Shown one piece after another: positions 7,549-16,298 of a DNA stretch of 64,000 nucleotides (its first letter is position 1; every line of letters starts with the position of its first letter). Origin of the DNA: an uncultured Clostridia bacterium (GTDB taxonomy: Bacteria > Bacillota > Clostridia > Lachnospirales > Lachnospiraceae); assembly GCA_948472945.1 (NCBI GenBank), contig CAOKVX010000001.1, forward strand, positions 1 through 64,000, read 5' to 3'. The translations under genes were made by a program, and so were the position numbers. Under the pieces are notes generated by a model. The model searched no databases. It saw only the letters and a program-made list of their open reading frames with translations, and was not told the origin of the DNA.

Positions 7549-8148
7549 ATGGGTGATTTAGTTAAAATGGGAGACCAGTTCAGCGGTCTTGACATGTCAA
7601 CGCTTATAGGAGGTCCGCTGAAAGCGGCCTGCGACGCGCAGAGTATGCTTGCCGCAACCACGACGAGATTTATTGAGAATGTCGGTATGGAAGCTCCCGA
7701 TTCGGATGGAAAACGTAAAGTACGTACGACAAGCTTTACATTTAAGAGAGCTGCCGTCAACGAGGAAACCGGAGAGCAGACGGAAGAAGAGGTAGAGATG
7801 AATGTGCCTATTCTTTCTATTATAAACGTGCCGAGCCTGCAGGTGGATGACGTCGACATTAAATTTGACATGGAAGTAAAATCCGCTGTATCTTGCGAGT
7901 CCAAGTCGGCTAAGGAGGGAAGTATTGACGCGGAGGCCGGATTGGCTATTGGACCGTTCCATATGGACGTTAAGATTAAGGGTTCGATATCAAGCCAGGA
8001 GAGCAACACCAGAAGCAGTGACAATTCCGCAAAATACCATGTCAAGGTGCACGCTTCGCAGGCTAAAGAGCCGGAAGGACTGGCGAGAATGATAGACGTG
8101 CTGGCTACGGCGTGTACACCGGTAGCGGTTAAGAAAGATGCAGGGTAA
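7549..8148 (+). CDS. DUF2589 domain protein (second of a pair)
   Basis: A 199-residue protein, the longer paralogue of the preceding gene. The N-terminus GLDMSTLIGGPLKAACDAQ is the typical DUF2589 start. The middle part has FTFKRA, then VEMNVPILSIINVPSLQVDD and IKFDMEVKSA, matching the first protein's EVEIPKL..SLKLQEVSVDFKVKL order. The C-terminal part (KYHVKVHASQAKEPEGLARM) is a second amphipathic region. Both proteins look soluble and cytoplasmic. The family has no known function; pairs of paralogues suggest a hetero-oligomer. It precedes the toxin-like glycosyltransferase by 150 bases containing a hairpin. Confidence 0.82.
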   Translation: MGDLVKMGDQFSGLDMSTLIGGPLKAACDAQSMLAATTTRFIENVGMEAPDSDGKRKVRTTSFTFKRAAVNEETGEQTEEEVEMNVPILSIINVPSLQVDDVDIKFDMEVKSAVSCESKSAKEGSIDAEAGLAIGPFHMDVKIKGSISSQESNTRSSDNSAKYHVKVHASQAKEPEGLARMIDVLATACTPVAVKKDAG

Positions 8149-8217
8149 GAAAAATATGTAATTCCGCGCACAGGATAGAATGGAGGTAAGGGTGAAATAA
8201 AAAGAAGAAAGGAAAAT

Positions 8218-8262
8218 ATGCAAACAAACGTCTTTCACCCTGTGTGTATGCGCCTCATATGA
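8218..8262 (+). CDS. Candidate leader peptide 1 (14 codons)
   Basis: ATG after AAAGGA at a good distance reads MQTNVFHPVCMRLI and stops. Its TGA overlaps the next ATG (ATGA, 8259-8262). An inverted repeat (AGGGTGAAA / TTTCACCCT, about 8189-8241) encloses its start. It could be a translated leader controlling the glycosyltransferase, or chance. Confidence 0.3.
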   Translation: MQTNVFHPVCMRLI

Positions 8263-8287
8263 AAATGCTTGAATTTTCGCTTGAGGC
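8252..8287 (+). promoter_or_regulatory. Hairpin covering the ribosome-binding site of the glycosyltransferase gene
   Basis: GCCTCA (8252-8257) pairs with TGAGGC (8282-8287), and inside it GAAAAT (8261-8266) pairs with ATTTTC (8273-8278) around a six-base loop. The 3' arm contains the only Shine-Dalgarno-like sequence (TTGAGG) for the next gene, so folding would hide it. There is no U-run, which argues for translational rather than transcriptional control. Confidence 0.6.
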
Positions 8288-8303
8288 TTGGTGCAAAATA
8301 TGA
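8259..8303 (+). CDS. Candidate leader peptide 2 (14 codons), overlapping both neighbours
   Basis: Reads MKMLEFSLEAWCKI. Its ATG overlaps the previous TGA and its TGA overlaps the ATG at 8300 of the glycosyltransferase gene. A ribosome translating it would melt the hairpin at 8252-8287, which would give translational coupling. Real translation is unproven. Confidence 0.3.
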   Translation: MKMLEFSLEAWCKI

Positions 8304-9805
8304 ATTTAATGACGGTTGACGAGCTTATTAAATTGTTCGTTGAAGACGGTATAACAAGTACCGGGCAGGAAGAGGTAAACGTAATGCTTAAACTCGACGC
8401 ATGTAATATTGAAAGTGTCTTTAACAGACAGTATATTTTGCTCGGTGAGCTTGCGTCCCTTGTAATGCAATATATGTCTATGCCGGGTAATAATATTAAA
8501 AAATGGCCTAAGCTCCTGTTTGACAACTTACACGGTTACGTAATCAGCAAGATGAGTGACAATCAGGTAAAAGTACCTGAGAAAATTCATTTTGTATGGA
8601 TTGGAGGTGCCATAACGCCTACAGTGATGAATTACGTAAATGTGTGGGCTATGATTAACCCTTCGTATGAAATTAACATATGGTACGACTCAAATCTGCT
8701 CTGCCTGAAAAAATTGTCAGATATATTTGGGCAGATGTCCGAGGAAAGGTATTCTAAGGAGGACCGCAATAAATGGGCGGATGCCATGTTCAGGTTCAGA
8801 CAGCAGTTTACGGCATTTGTACTGGAAAGGTATCCTGACTTTGAAGATATGACCCGGGCTATCAATGAATTTCTTGTAAGCATAGGAAAAAATATTGTAC
8901 TAAAGGACGATATGATATGGTCCGGGCCTGCAATGCCGGGCAATATAATAATACGTGATATGCATGTGGAGGCAATTTTAGAGCATGAACTGTACACGGT
9001 GTATATGAAAGAGGCAATTCAGACACAGAACTTTGCCGCCCTTTCTGATATTTCCAGATTACTTATTTTGAAAAAACATGGAGGCGTATATACAGACGTG
9101 GACATGCTGCCTCAGATTAATCCGGAGCTTATAAGCAAATTTAATGCTTATGATATTGATATTCAGAGGCCGCTTATTCAGGCTGTGATGAATGTCACTG
9201 GCTATATTCATGATTACAGGACAACTGAACTTGAAAATTGTGACGGCGGAGACAGTATGTTACAGGCTGTAAGGGAGCTTGGTGAAAAACCCGTCATGCT
9301 GGGGCTTGGCGATGTTAAGTGCCATCCTATGGCATACAGGGTATTTTGCCACAACAGGGGGCTTATCAATCAGATGGTGGCGGCACATCCTGAAAGTATG
9401 ATGATAAACATGCTGCTAAGGCAGATAGGACAAAATTACAGTACAATGGAAAGCAATTTTGACCCGCCGCCGTTAGCAGGCCGCTCGCTGCAGGATGTGA
9501 CTAACGAAAGGGCGCAGATATGGTGCAGAATGCAAAAGGGAAGGGTTACTGATTTGCTTGAGAGATGCGTAGGGTATTATAAGACCGGGCTAATCAGGGA
9601 ATACAGCAGCACGCTTGCCATTACCGGGCCTACTATTTACAGCAGCGTAATATTTGATGTTACAAAATTTGAATCCGGACCTTGCAGCCAGACAAAAAAC
9701 AAGGTAGATTCGAGCTCGGAGGAATATAGGTGTTTTGAAATTCCATTCAGCAAGCTCACTGTGTATACCGAGGAAGAACTGCGCTCTAGCTGGGCGGTAA
9801 GGTAA
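8300..9805 (+). CDS. Stand-alone TcdA/TcdB-like glycosyltransferase
   Basis: A 501-residue protein from ATG 8300 (GTG 8291 and TTG 8288 are alternative starts). It aligns by eye along its length with the catalytic domain of large clostridial glucosylating toxins. A helical N-terminal part of about 95 residues is followed by IHFVWIGG (Trp100; TcdB Trp102), then YEINIWYDSN. The donor and metal site AALSDISRL (Asp250, Arg253) and GGVYTDVDML (Tyr264, Asp266-x-Asp268) is nearly word for word the toxin motif. An S-x-W at 496-498 may match toxin Ser518-x-Trp520, and the protein ends soon after. No protease, translocation or repeat domains and no signal peptide. Likely a retaining UDP-sugar transferase; target unknown. 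Confidence 0.85.
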   Translation: MNLMTVDELIKLFVEDGITSTGQEEVNVMLKLDACNIESVFNRQYILLGELASLVMQYMSMPGNNIKKWPKLLFDNLHGYVISKMSDNQVKVPEKIHFVWIGGAITPTVMNYVNVWAMINPSYEINIWYDSNLLCLKKLSDIFGQMSEERYSKEDRNKWADAMFRFRQQFTAFVLERYPDFEDMTRAINEFLVSIGKNIVLKDDMIWSGPAMPGNIIIRDMHVEAILEHELYTVYMKEAIQTQNFAALSDISRLLILKKHGGVYTDVDMLPQINPELISKFNAYDIDIQRPLIQAVMNVTGYIHDYRTTELENCDGGDSMLQAVRELGEKPVMLGLGDVKCHPMAYRVFCHNRGLINQMVAAHPESMMINMLLRQIGQNYSTMESNFDPPPLAGRSLQDVTNERAQIWCRMQKGRVTDLLERCVGYYKTGLIREYSSTLAITGPTIYSSVIFDVTKFESGPCSQTKNKVDSSSEEYRCFEIPFSKLTVYTEEELRSSWAVR

Positions 9806-9858
9806 AACGGAAAAGGGGTAGTTTTGCGATAAATGTGCAAAACGGAAAGGATAGAAAA

Positions 9859-10122
9859 ATGAGCGCGGCATTTTCACTGGCGGACGTAAAATATATAAAA
9901 AGGGTAATTCTCGGAAATGATAATCCGGAGACGGCTCCGGATGAAGATAAATATGAGAGGCAGATCGAATTTTTAAACAGGTGTCTAAGCGAGGCGCCGA
10001 AAGGCAGAATAGTGGGGCAGGAAAAAAATTTTTACCTGCTGAATATGGGTGAACATCAGGTTGTAATGCAGTACATTGTTTACCATGTCGGATTTGAGAG
10101 AAAGCCATGTTGGATGAAATGA
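9859..10122 (+). CDS. Small conserved-looking protein of unknown function
   Basis: An 87-residue soluble protein starting at the ATG that follows GGAAAGGA. It has a charged middle (DEDKYERQIEFLNRCLSEAP), then GRIVGQEKNFYLLNMGEHQV and a C-terminal VYHVGFERKPCW. I do not recognise a named family. It lies 53 bases after the glycosyltransferase and 73 bases before rarA, so it may belong to either transcription unit. Confidence 0.65.
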   Translation: MSAAFSLADVKYIKRVILGNDNPETAPDEDKYERQIEFLNRCLSEAPKGRIVGQEKNFYLLNMGEHQVVMQYIVYHVGFERKPCWMK

Positions 10123-10195
10123 GGATTTATGATATCATATAACAGATATAAACCAAAGGGACAGTACACTAGTATTTAATGAAAGGTAAATAAAT

Positions 10196-11512
10196 ATGGA
10201 GCAAATGAGCCTGTTTGATAATAGGGAGAAGACATCGCCGCTCGCCGCAAGGCTGAGACCGGAAACTTTGCAGGATTATGTGGGACAGAAACATCTGATA
10301 GGCGAGGGCAGGATTCTTAGACGTTTGATAGAGGAGGATAAGATATCGTCCATGATATTCTGGGGTCCTCCCGGAGTAGGGAAGACCACGCTTGCGAGAA
10401 TTATCGCGGAGCACACGAAAGCAAGATTTGTCGAGTTCAGTGCGGTTACAAGCGGAATAAAGGAGATTAAAGAAGTTATGGCCGAGGCTGAAGGAAACCG
10501 TAAAATGGGAGTGCGTACGCTGCTGTTTGCGGATGAAATTCACCGTTTTAATAAAGCGCAGCAGGATGCGTTCCTTCCATATGTTGAGAAAGGCAGTATT
10601 ATTCTCATAGGCGCCACGACTGAGAATCCTTCGTTTGAGATTAACTCGGCGCTTTTGTCGCGCTGCAAGGTTTTTATATTAAAGGCGTTGGGAGAACAGG
10701 ACTTATACGAGCTGTTAAAGCATGCGCTGAAAAGCCCGAAAGGACTTGGAAGCACGCAGATTAAAATTGATGATTCGCAGATATCGGCTATAGCGCGTTT
10801 TGCAAACGGAGACGCGAGGACGGCGCTGAATACCCTTGAGATGTCGGTATTCAACGGAAAGATGAATGAGGAGGCCGTACTTTGTGTGGACGATGAGATT
10901 CTGTCACAGTGCATGAACAGGCGTTCCCTGTTATATGATAAAAATGGGGAGGAGCATTATAACCTCATTTCAGCGCTTCACAAATCTATGAGAAACAGCG
11001 ACCCTGACGCCGCGGTATATTGGATGAACCGTATGCTTGACGGAGGGGAGGAACCGCTGTATATTGCGAGACGTCTTATCAGGTTTGCCAGTGAAGATGT
11101 CGGCATGGCGGACTCCGGTGCGCTGCCGCTGGCGGTTGCGGCATATCAGGCATGTCATTTTCTCGGTATGCCTGAATGTGATGTACATTTGGCGCACGCC
11201 GTAGTTTATCTGTCAATGGCGCCAAAATCTAACTCCATCTATGTTGCATGCGGTGAGAGCAGGGATGATATCAAGGAACTTCCGGCTGCGCCTGTTCCGT
11301 TGCATATATGCAACGCCCCAACCGAATTGATGAAGAACATGGAATATGGTAAGGGTTATATTTATGCGCACGATACGGACGAGAAGCTTACAAAGATGAA
11401 ATGTCTGCCGGAGCCGTTGCAGGACAGACGCTACTACAGACCGGGCGAACAGGGGAGTGAAAAACAGGTTAAGGAGCGCCTGCAACAGATACTTGACTGG
11501 AAACGCATGTAA
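10196..11512 (+). CDS. rarA: Replication-associated recombination protein A (MgsA/RarA AAA+ ATPase)
   Basis: A 438-residue AAA+ ATPase of the clamp-loader clade. N-terminal EKTSPLAARLRPETLQDYVGQ is the family start. Walker A is FWGPPGVGKTTLA (about residues 57-69), Walker B LLFADEIHRF, sensor 1 GATTENPSFE with the arginine finger region SALLSRCKVF. The C-terminal tetramerisation part contains DPDAAVYWMNRMLDGGEEP and ARRLIRFASEDVG. RarA acts at stalled replication forks. Length is normal. Shine-Dalgarno GAAAGG. Confidence 0.96.
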   Translation: MEQMSLFDNREKTSPLAARLRPETLQDYVGQKHLIGEGRILRRLIEEDKISSMIFWGPPGVGKTTLARIIAEHTKARFVEFSAVTSGIKEIKEVMAEAEGNRKMGVRTLLFADEIHRFNKAQQDAFLPYVEKGSIILIGATTENPSFEINSALLSRCKVFILKALGEQDLYELLKHALKSPKGLGSTQIKIDDSQISAIARFANGDARTALNTLEMSVFNGKMNEEAVLCVDDEILSQCMNRRSLLYDKNGEEHYNLISALHKSMRNSDPDAAVYWMNRMLDGGEEPLYIARRLIRFASEDVGMADSGALPLAVAAYQACHFLGMPECDVHLAHAVVYLSMAPKSNSIYVACGESRDDIKELPAAPVPLHICNAPTELMKNMEYGKGYIYAHDTDEKLTKMKCLPEPLQDRRYYRPGEQGSEKQVKERLQQILDWKRM

Positions 11513-11671
11513 ATATCCAAAGTTACAATGAAAGGCCGATAAAATCAAAAACCAAGAATCAGAATAATGATGATAAGATTTGGCTTAAATTTTTTTCAAA
11601 GCGGTTTTTACAGTATAAATACAATTACGCCTGCCCATACTAAAAACATATATCTGGAAGGAGAATTTAGT

Positions 11672-12733
11672 ATGAAAGGTTATGCTATGCTTAGCATCGG
11701 AAAGGCTGGGTGGATTGAGAAAGATAAGCCAAAATGCGGGCCGCTTGATGCAATATGTAAACCGCTTGCAATTGCGGTATGTACATCTGATGTCCATACC
11801 CTTTGGGAGGGCGCTATCGGAGAGAGGAATGATATGATTCTCGGACATGAGTGCTGCGCCGAGGTTGTTGAGACGGGAGAGCTTGTGAAAGATTTTAAGG
11901 CCGGTGATAAGGTGCTTGTACCGGCGATAACACCTGACTGGAACTCTGTTGAGGCACAGAGAGGATATTCGATGCACTCCGGCGGAATGCTGGCGGGCTG
12001 GAAATTTTCCAATTATAAAGACGGAGTGTTCGCAGAGTATTTTCACGTAAATGATGCCGACGGAAATCTTGCTCATATGCCTGAGGGAATGAGCATTACG
12101 GATGCGTGTATGCTGTCTGACATGGTGCCTACGGGATTTCACGGCGCAGAGCTTGCAGATGTACAGTACGGCGATGAGGTTCTCGTCATTGGAATCGGTC
12201 CTGTAGGGCTTATGTGCGTTGCGGGGGCTAGTCTTAAAGGTGCGTCAAAGATATATGCGGTCGGAACAAGGCAGGTTTGTATAGACGCAGCAAAAAAATA
12301 CGGGGCCGACGAATTCATAAGCTACAAAAACGGTCCTATCTGCGAGCAGGTCCTTAAAATGACGGACGGAAAGGGTGTAGATAAGGTTATTATCGCAGGC
12401 GGAACTGTTGCAACATTTGCCGATGCCGTTAAATGTGTTAAACCCGGCGGTATTATAGGTAATGTTAACTATCTCGGAGAAGGGGAAAGTATATCAATAC
12501 CGAGGGCCGAGTGGGGAGTCGGCATGGGCCACAAGCAGATTAACGGAGGTCTTATGCCGGGTGGAAGACTCAGAATGGAAAAACTCGGGGCGATGGTTTC
12601 AAATAAAAAACTTGATGTCTCGCCGCTTATATCACATGTATTTCACGGATGGGATTCGGTGGAGGAAGCTCTGGTCCTTATGAAAGACAAACCTTCAGAC
12701 CTGATAAAGCCTGTTATAGTAATAGAGGATTGA
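11672..12733 (+). CDS. adh: NADP-dependent secondary-alcohol (isopropanol) dehydrogenase
   Basis: A 353-residue medium-chain zinc dehydrogenase. The start after GGAAGGAG gives MKGYAMLSIGKAGWIEK, close to the clostridial and Thermoanaerobacter secondary ADH. Catalytic zinc ligands are Cys37 (CTSDVHT), His59 (GHE) and Asp150 (EYFHVND). The NADP fold has GIGPVGLM and the family strings DMVPTGFHGAELAD and WGVGMGHKQINGGL. It probably interconverts ketones or aldehydes such as acetone or acetaldehyde with alcohols. Monocistronic: a gap of 159 bases separates it from rarA, and a terminator follows at 12911. Confidence 0.92.
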   Translation: MKGYAMLSIGKAGWIEKDKPKCGPLDAICKPLAIAVCTSDVHTLWEGAIGERNDMILGHECCAEVVETGELVKDFKAGDKVLVPAITPDWNSVEAQRGYSMHSGGMLAGWKFSNYKDGVFAEYFHVNDADGNLAHMPEGMSITDACMLSDMVPTGFHGAELADVQYGDEVLVIGIGPVGLMCVAGASLKGASKIYAVGTRQVCIDAAKKYGADEFISYKNGPICEQVLKMTDGKGVDKVIIAGGTVATFADAVKCVKPGGIIGNVNYLGEGESISIPRAEWGVGMGHKQINGGLMPGGRLRMEKLGAMVSNKKLDVSPLISHVFHGWDSVEEALVLMKDKPSDLIKPVIVIED

Positions 12734-12910
12734 TTAGGGGAATTAATAACGGACAATATTTTGATGGAAAAATGCCTCATTTAACAGTTAAAATGAAAAA
12801 TTATGTTGTAATATAAAGAAAATTGTAATATGATAATAAACAAGTAATGATAATTGCAATATAATACATGTCATAATAAGCAAGCAATAAATGGATAATA
12901 GTTATAAATA
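12734..12910. other. AT-rich gap after adh
   Basis: No coding sequence seen. With the terminator and promoter that follow, the gap to the esterase gene is about 320 bases. Confidence 0.5.
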
Positions 12911-12948
12911 AAAATGAAAGCCTGTGTTTACCCGGGCTTTCATTTTTT
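12911..12948 (+). terminator. Rho-independent terminator
   Basis: AATGAAAGCC pairs with GGCTTTCATT around a 12-base loop and is followed by a run of T. It probably ends adh transcription before the esterase promoter. Confidence 0.75.
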
Positions 12949-12986
12949 GGGCTTTTCTGCGTAATAATTTTTGTCGTTCCTTTACA

Positions 12987-13015
12987 TTGACAAAAACAAA
13001 CTACTGTATTAAACT
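12987..13015 (+). promoter_or_regulatory. Promoter of the secreted esterase gene
   Basis: TTGACA, 17 bases, TAAACT, ending 37 bases before the start codon at 13053. Confidence 0.55.
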
Positions 13016-13052
13016 GATTATACAAATGTATAACAGGGAAGGAGATTGTCTG

Positions 13053-14396
13053 ATGAGAAAATATTTTGTAAAAACTACTGCAATTGCAATGACAGCAGCG
13101 CTTGCTTTCGGCGCAGTCAGTATGCAGAATGCAGACGCAGCGAAAGCGCCTAAGCTTGACAAGAAAAATGTCAGCGTTAAGGTTGGACAAAAGAAAACAA
13201 TTAAAGTAAAGAATGGAAAGAAAGCCGCAAAGGTAACATGGAAGTCAAATAAACCAGCGGTTGTGAAAGTAATGAAAAAGGTAACTGCCGGAAATAAAGC
13301 GGTTACAATCAAAGCAGTTAAAGAAGGAAGCGCTAAGATTACGGCAGTGTACAAGTTAAAAGGGGTTTCTAAGAAAATGACATGCAAGGTAAAAGTAACC
13401 GGCAACACGCTTTCGGTATCGCCTGCACCTACAGCAGTTACGCCTGCACCGGTAGTTACGCCGACGCCTGCTCCTGCACCTACGGCAGCGCCGACACCGG
13501 TTCCTACGGCAACGCCTACGCCTACAGCAAAGATTATAACAGCGAACGATGCCATTGTTGAGAAAAATATCCCGTCAGACTTTAAGGATAAGAAAGACGG
13601 TGTTGAGTACGGCGAATTTATAGTAAACGCAAAATATTATTCGGATATAACCGATTCTGAGAGAACAGTGAACATAGCACTTCCGGCAGGGTATGACGAA
13701 TCAAAAAAATATCCTGTAGTATATATGATGCACGGAATAGGGTGCACCAAGGAGATGTTTGGAACAAATATTGACGGCAGCTCGATTGCAAAAATATATG
13801 CAAACCTAAGGGCAGAGGGCAAGTGTGAGGAAATGATACTCGTTTTCCCTGGTATACGTGTGTCCGATGAGCCGGAGAACGATATGCACTCAACTGAAAA
13901 TTATAAGCATTATGATGATTTCAGGGAGGACCTTATAAACAACCTCATGCCTTATATGGAGGAAAATTATGCTGTTGCAACCGGCAGGGAGAACACTGCG
14001 GTATGCGGATGGTCAATGGGAGGAAGAGAAGCTCTCTATATCGGACTTTCAAGACCTGATTTGTTTGGTTTTACGGCAGGATACTGTCCGGCATTCGGAC
14101 TTCTTCCTTACTCTAATCCTGCAGTTGGAAAGAGCGAACCGGGACTTTTGGCCGTTGAGGGGGCAGAGGAGGACACAATAACACTTCCTGAGGAATATGT
14201 TAATAACACATACGTACAGATTTCGGCTGGAATATATGATGACGTTGTAAATGACGAGCCTAAAAGATATCACAATGCTCTTGAGACAGGCGGAGTTCCG
14301 CATATTTATAATGAATATCCGTCAGGACACTCGGACGGCGTATACGACCCTGGATTCTATATTTTGATTATGAATGCATTCAAAACGGTTGAATAA
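13053..14396 (+). CDS. Secreted CE1-type esterase (feruloyl or acetyl-xylan) with Ig-like domain
   Basis: A 447-residue exported protein; ATG at 13053 has GGGAAGGAG upstream. The signal peptide is residues 1 to about 30 (KTTAIAMTAALAFGAVS, cleavage near NADAA). Next comes a lysine-rich bacterial Ig-like domain (about 35-115, VKVGQKKTIKVKNGKK), then a Pro/Thr/Ala linker (about 120-165). The C-terminal catalytic domain is an alpha/beta-hydrolase of the esterase D/CE1 family: YPVVYMMHGIG, nucleophile Ser in GWSMGG, and His in PSGHSDGVYDPGF. Such enzymes release ferulic or acetyl groups from xylan. Next to GH43 and near GH8 genes, a xylan role is likely; acyl specificity cannot be told. Confidence 0.87.
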   Translation: MRKYFVKTTAIAMTAALAFGAVSMQNADAAKAPKLDKKNVSVKVGQKKTIKVKNGKKAAKVTWKSNKPAVVKVMKKVTAGNKAVTIKAVKEGSAKITAVYKLKGVSKKMTCKVKVTGNTLSVSPAPTAVTPAPVVTPTPAPAPTAAPTPVPTATPTPTAKIITANDAIVEKNIPSDFKDKKDGVEYGEFIVNAKYYSDITDSERTVNIALPAGYDESKKYPVVYMMHGIGCTKEMFGTNIDGSSIAKIYANLRAEGKCEEMILVFPGIRVSDEPENDMHSTENYKHYDDFREDLINNLMPYMEENYAVATGRENTAVCGWSMGGREALYIGLSRPDLFGFTAGYCPAFGLLPYSNPAVGKSEPGLLAVEGAEEDTITLPEEYVNNTYVQISAGIYDDVVNDEPKRYHNALETGGVPHIYNEYPSGHSDGVYDPGFYILIMNAFKTVE

Positions 14397-14435
14397 ACAT
14401 CAGAGCAATTATTGATAACTATATTGTATTTTAAG

Positions 14436-14486
14436 CATCTGTGGTCTGCAGGACTTTAAAGTACCTGTACGCCGCAGATGTTTTTT
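14436..14486 (+). terminator. Rho-independent terminator
   Basis: An interrupted stem, CATCTG-T-GG..CAGG with CCTG..CC-G-CAGATG, is followed by TTTTTT. It lies 40 bases after the esterase stop. Confidence 0.75.
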
Positions 14487-14650
14487 ATTTATAAGAAAAA
14501 AACTAAAATTAGACACTTCTCGAGCTGCTTTATTCTTTATCAGGTTTTTATTCTTTTTATACTATATAAAGTGGAAAAGTTGTGATTTATGTACTATTAT
14601 AGTTATAGAGCAATAAAAATATTGTAACGTATATGGAGGAGGAATTTGTT

Positions 14651-16204
14651 ATGATTAACCCGTTGATGAATATGGACTATCCGGACCCTGACGTGATAAG
14701 GGTGGAAGATACATATTATATGGTGAGCACGACAATGCATTTTATGCCGGGAGGAGTTTTGTTAAAGTCATATGACCTTATGAATTGGGAGATTGTGTCA
14801 TATATTTATGACACGCTCGACGATACCCCGGCCCAGATGCTTGACGGTGAGAAAAATATATACGGACAGGGGATGTGGGCGCCGTCGCTGCGTTATCACA
14901 AAGGTATGTTTTATGTTCTTTTTGCGGCAAACGACACGCACAAAACCTATCTTTACAGGGCGGCTGATGTGTGCGGACCGTGGGAGAAAAGTTATATAGA
15001 GGGATTCTATCACGATTCGTCACTGTTTTTTGATGACGATGACAGAGTATATATAATATACGGAAATAAGAGCATACGCATTACGGAGCTAGACAGCGGT
15101 CTTAACGGACCTAAAGCCGGCGGTCTTGACAGAATAATTGTTGAAGATACCGGGCATCCGGGCCTTGGATTTGAGGGAACGCACTTTTATAAAATTAACG
15201 GCAGATATTACTCGTTTTTCATACACAGCCTGAGAGACAGATGGTTTAGGACTGAAGCGTGCTACACGTCTGATTCGCTTGAGGGCGAATTTACTGGAGG
15301 AGACGTGCTGCAGGATGATATGGGACACCGCGGGGCGGGAGTAGCCCAGGGAGGCATAGTCGATACTCCCGACGGTGAGTGGTATGCCGTGTTGTTTCAG
15401 GACAGAGGGGCTGTCGGAAGAATTCCGGTACTTGTCCCAGTGAGATGGGAGAATGATTATCCGATATTCGGAGTTGACGGGAGAGTTCCGCGTGAGATTA
15501 ATGTTAAGAGCACAAGGCCGGACTATAAATACAGCCCTCTGTACGAATCGGATAAATTTGATTACATCAGCGGCAAAGATGGAAGATATGAGATTAAAAA
15601 AGTGTGGCAGTGGAACCACGCTCCTAAAAGGGAGCTTTACTCCTTTGAGGAAAGGAAAGGCGCGTTTAGAGTATACTCAGGTAAAATATGTAGTAATCTT
15701 ACTCAGGCATATAATATTCTTACACAGAGGACTTATGATTCATACAGTGAGGTTTCAGTAATTGTGGACGCAGAAGGCATAAATGAGGGAGACTACGCGG
15801 GAATATGTGCGTTTCAGGGATTATACGCTGCGATAGCGGTGACAAAGGATAGTCAGGGATATGAGCTCGTTATGCTTGGGAAAGATATTGAAGATTGTGC
15901 GGGGGGTATTAATCCGCGCAATGTGGAGGAAAGAGTATATGACAGGCATAGAATCGACAGTCCGGCTGTTCGTCTAAAATGCAGTTTTGATTGCCGGTGC
16001 GGGAAAGACGAGGCGAGATTTTTCTACGAAAGTAGTGAGGGATGGAAAGAACTTGGAAACGGAAAGAAAATGCAGTTCACGCTTGACCATTTTACGGGGT
16101 GCAGATATGGACTGTTTTACTACTCTACGATTGTAGAGAAAGGACATGCTGATTTCATGGATTTTGTCTACGAGGTATCAGAGTCATCCGGGTCTTTGGA
16201 GTGA
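14651..16204 (+). CDS. Glycoside hydrolase family 43 (beta-xylosidase/arabinofuranosidase), intracellular
   Basis: A 517-residue enzyme; the start at 14651 follows GGAGGAGG. The five-bladed propeller covers about residues 1-300: general base Asp in NMDYPDPDVI, pKa-modulating Asp in FYHDSSLFFDDD, and acid Glu in GFEGTHFYKI. Residues about 320-517 form the C-terminal beta-sandwich common in GH43 xylosidases. No signal peptide, so it works on imported arabinoxylo-oligosaccharides in the cytoplasm. It follows the secreted esterase, but a terminator and a 250-base gap suggest its own promoter. Whether it releases xylose or arabinose is not decided by sequence. Confidence 0.88.
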   Translation: MINPLMNMDYPDPDVIRVEDTYYMVSTTMHFMPGGVLLKSYDLMNWEIVSYIYDTLDDTPAQMLDGEKNIYGQGMWAPSLRYHKGMFYVLFAANDTHKTYLYRAADVCGPWEKSYIEGFYHDSSLFFDDDDRVYIIYGNKSIRITELDSGLNGPKAGGLDRIIVEDTGHPGLGFEGTHFYKINGRYYSFFIHSLRDRWFRTEACYTSDSLEGEFTGGDVLQDDMGHRGAGVAQGGIVDTPDGEWYAVLFQDRGAVGRIPVLVPVRWENDYPIFGVDGRVPREINVKSTRPDYKYSPLYESDKFDYISGKDGRYEIKKVWQWNHAPKRELYSFEERKGAFRVYSGKICSNLTQAYNILTQRTYDSYSEVSVIVDAEGINEGDYAGICAFQGLYAAIAVTKDSQGYELVMLGKDIEDCAGGINPRNVEERVYDRHRIDSPAVRLKCSFDCRCGKDEARFFYESSEGWKELGNGKKMQFTLDHFTGCRYGLFYYSTIVEKGHADFMDFVYEVSESSGSLE

Positions 16205-16298
16205 TACAAAAATATGAGTTTATGTTGTGTTTATGTTGTTTTTAAGCCATTAATGTAGTATAATAATGTTAGCATTTTGTGGCAGGGGGAAGCAGATT

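Noticed and set aside
7515-8171. Long minus-strand open frame (218 codons) opposite the second DUF2589 gene
   Set aside because: It is antisense to a gene with clear family features, has low-complexity Ser/Leu composition typical of a shadow frame, and no ribosome-binding site.
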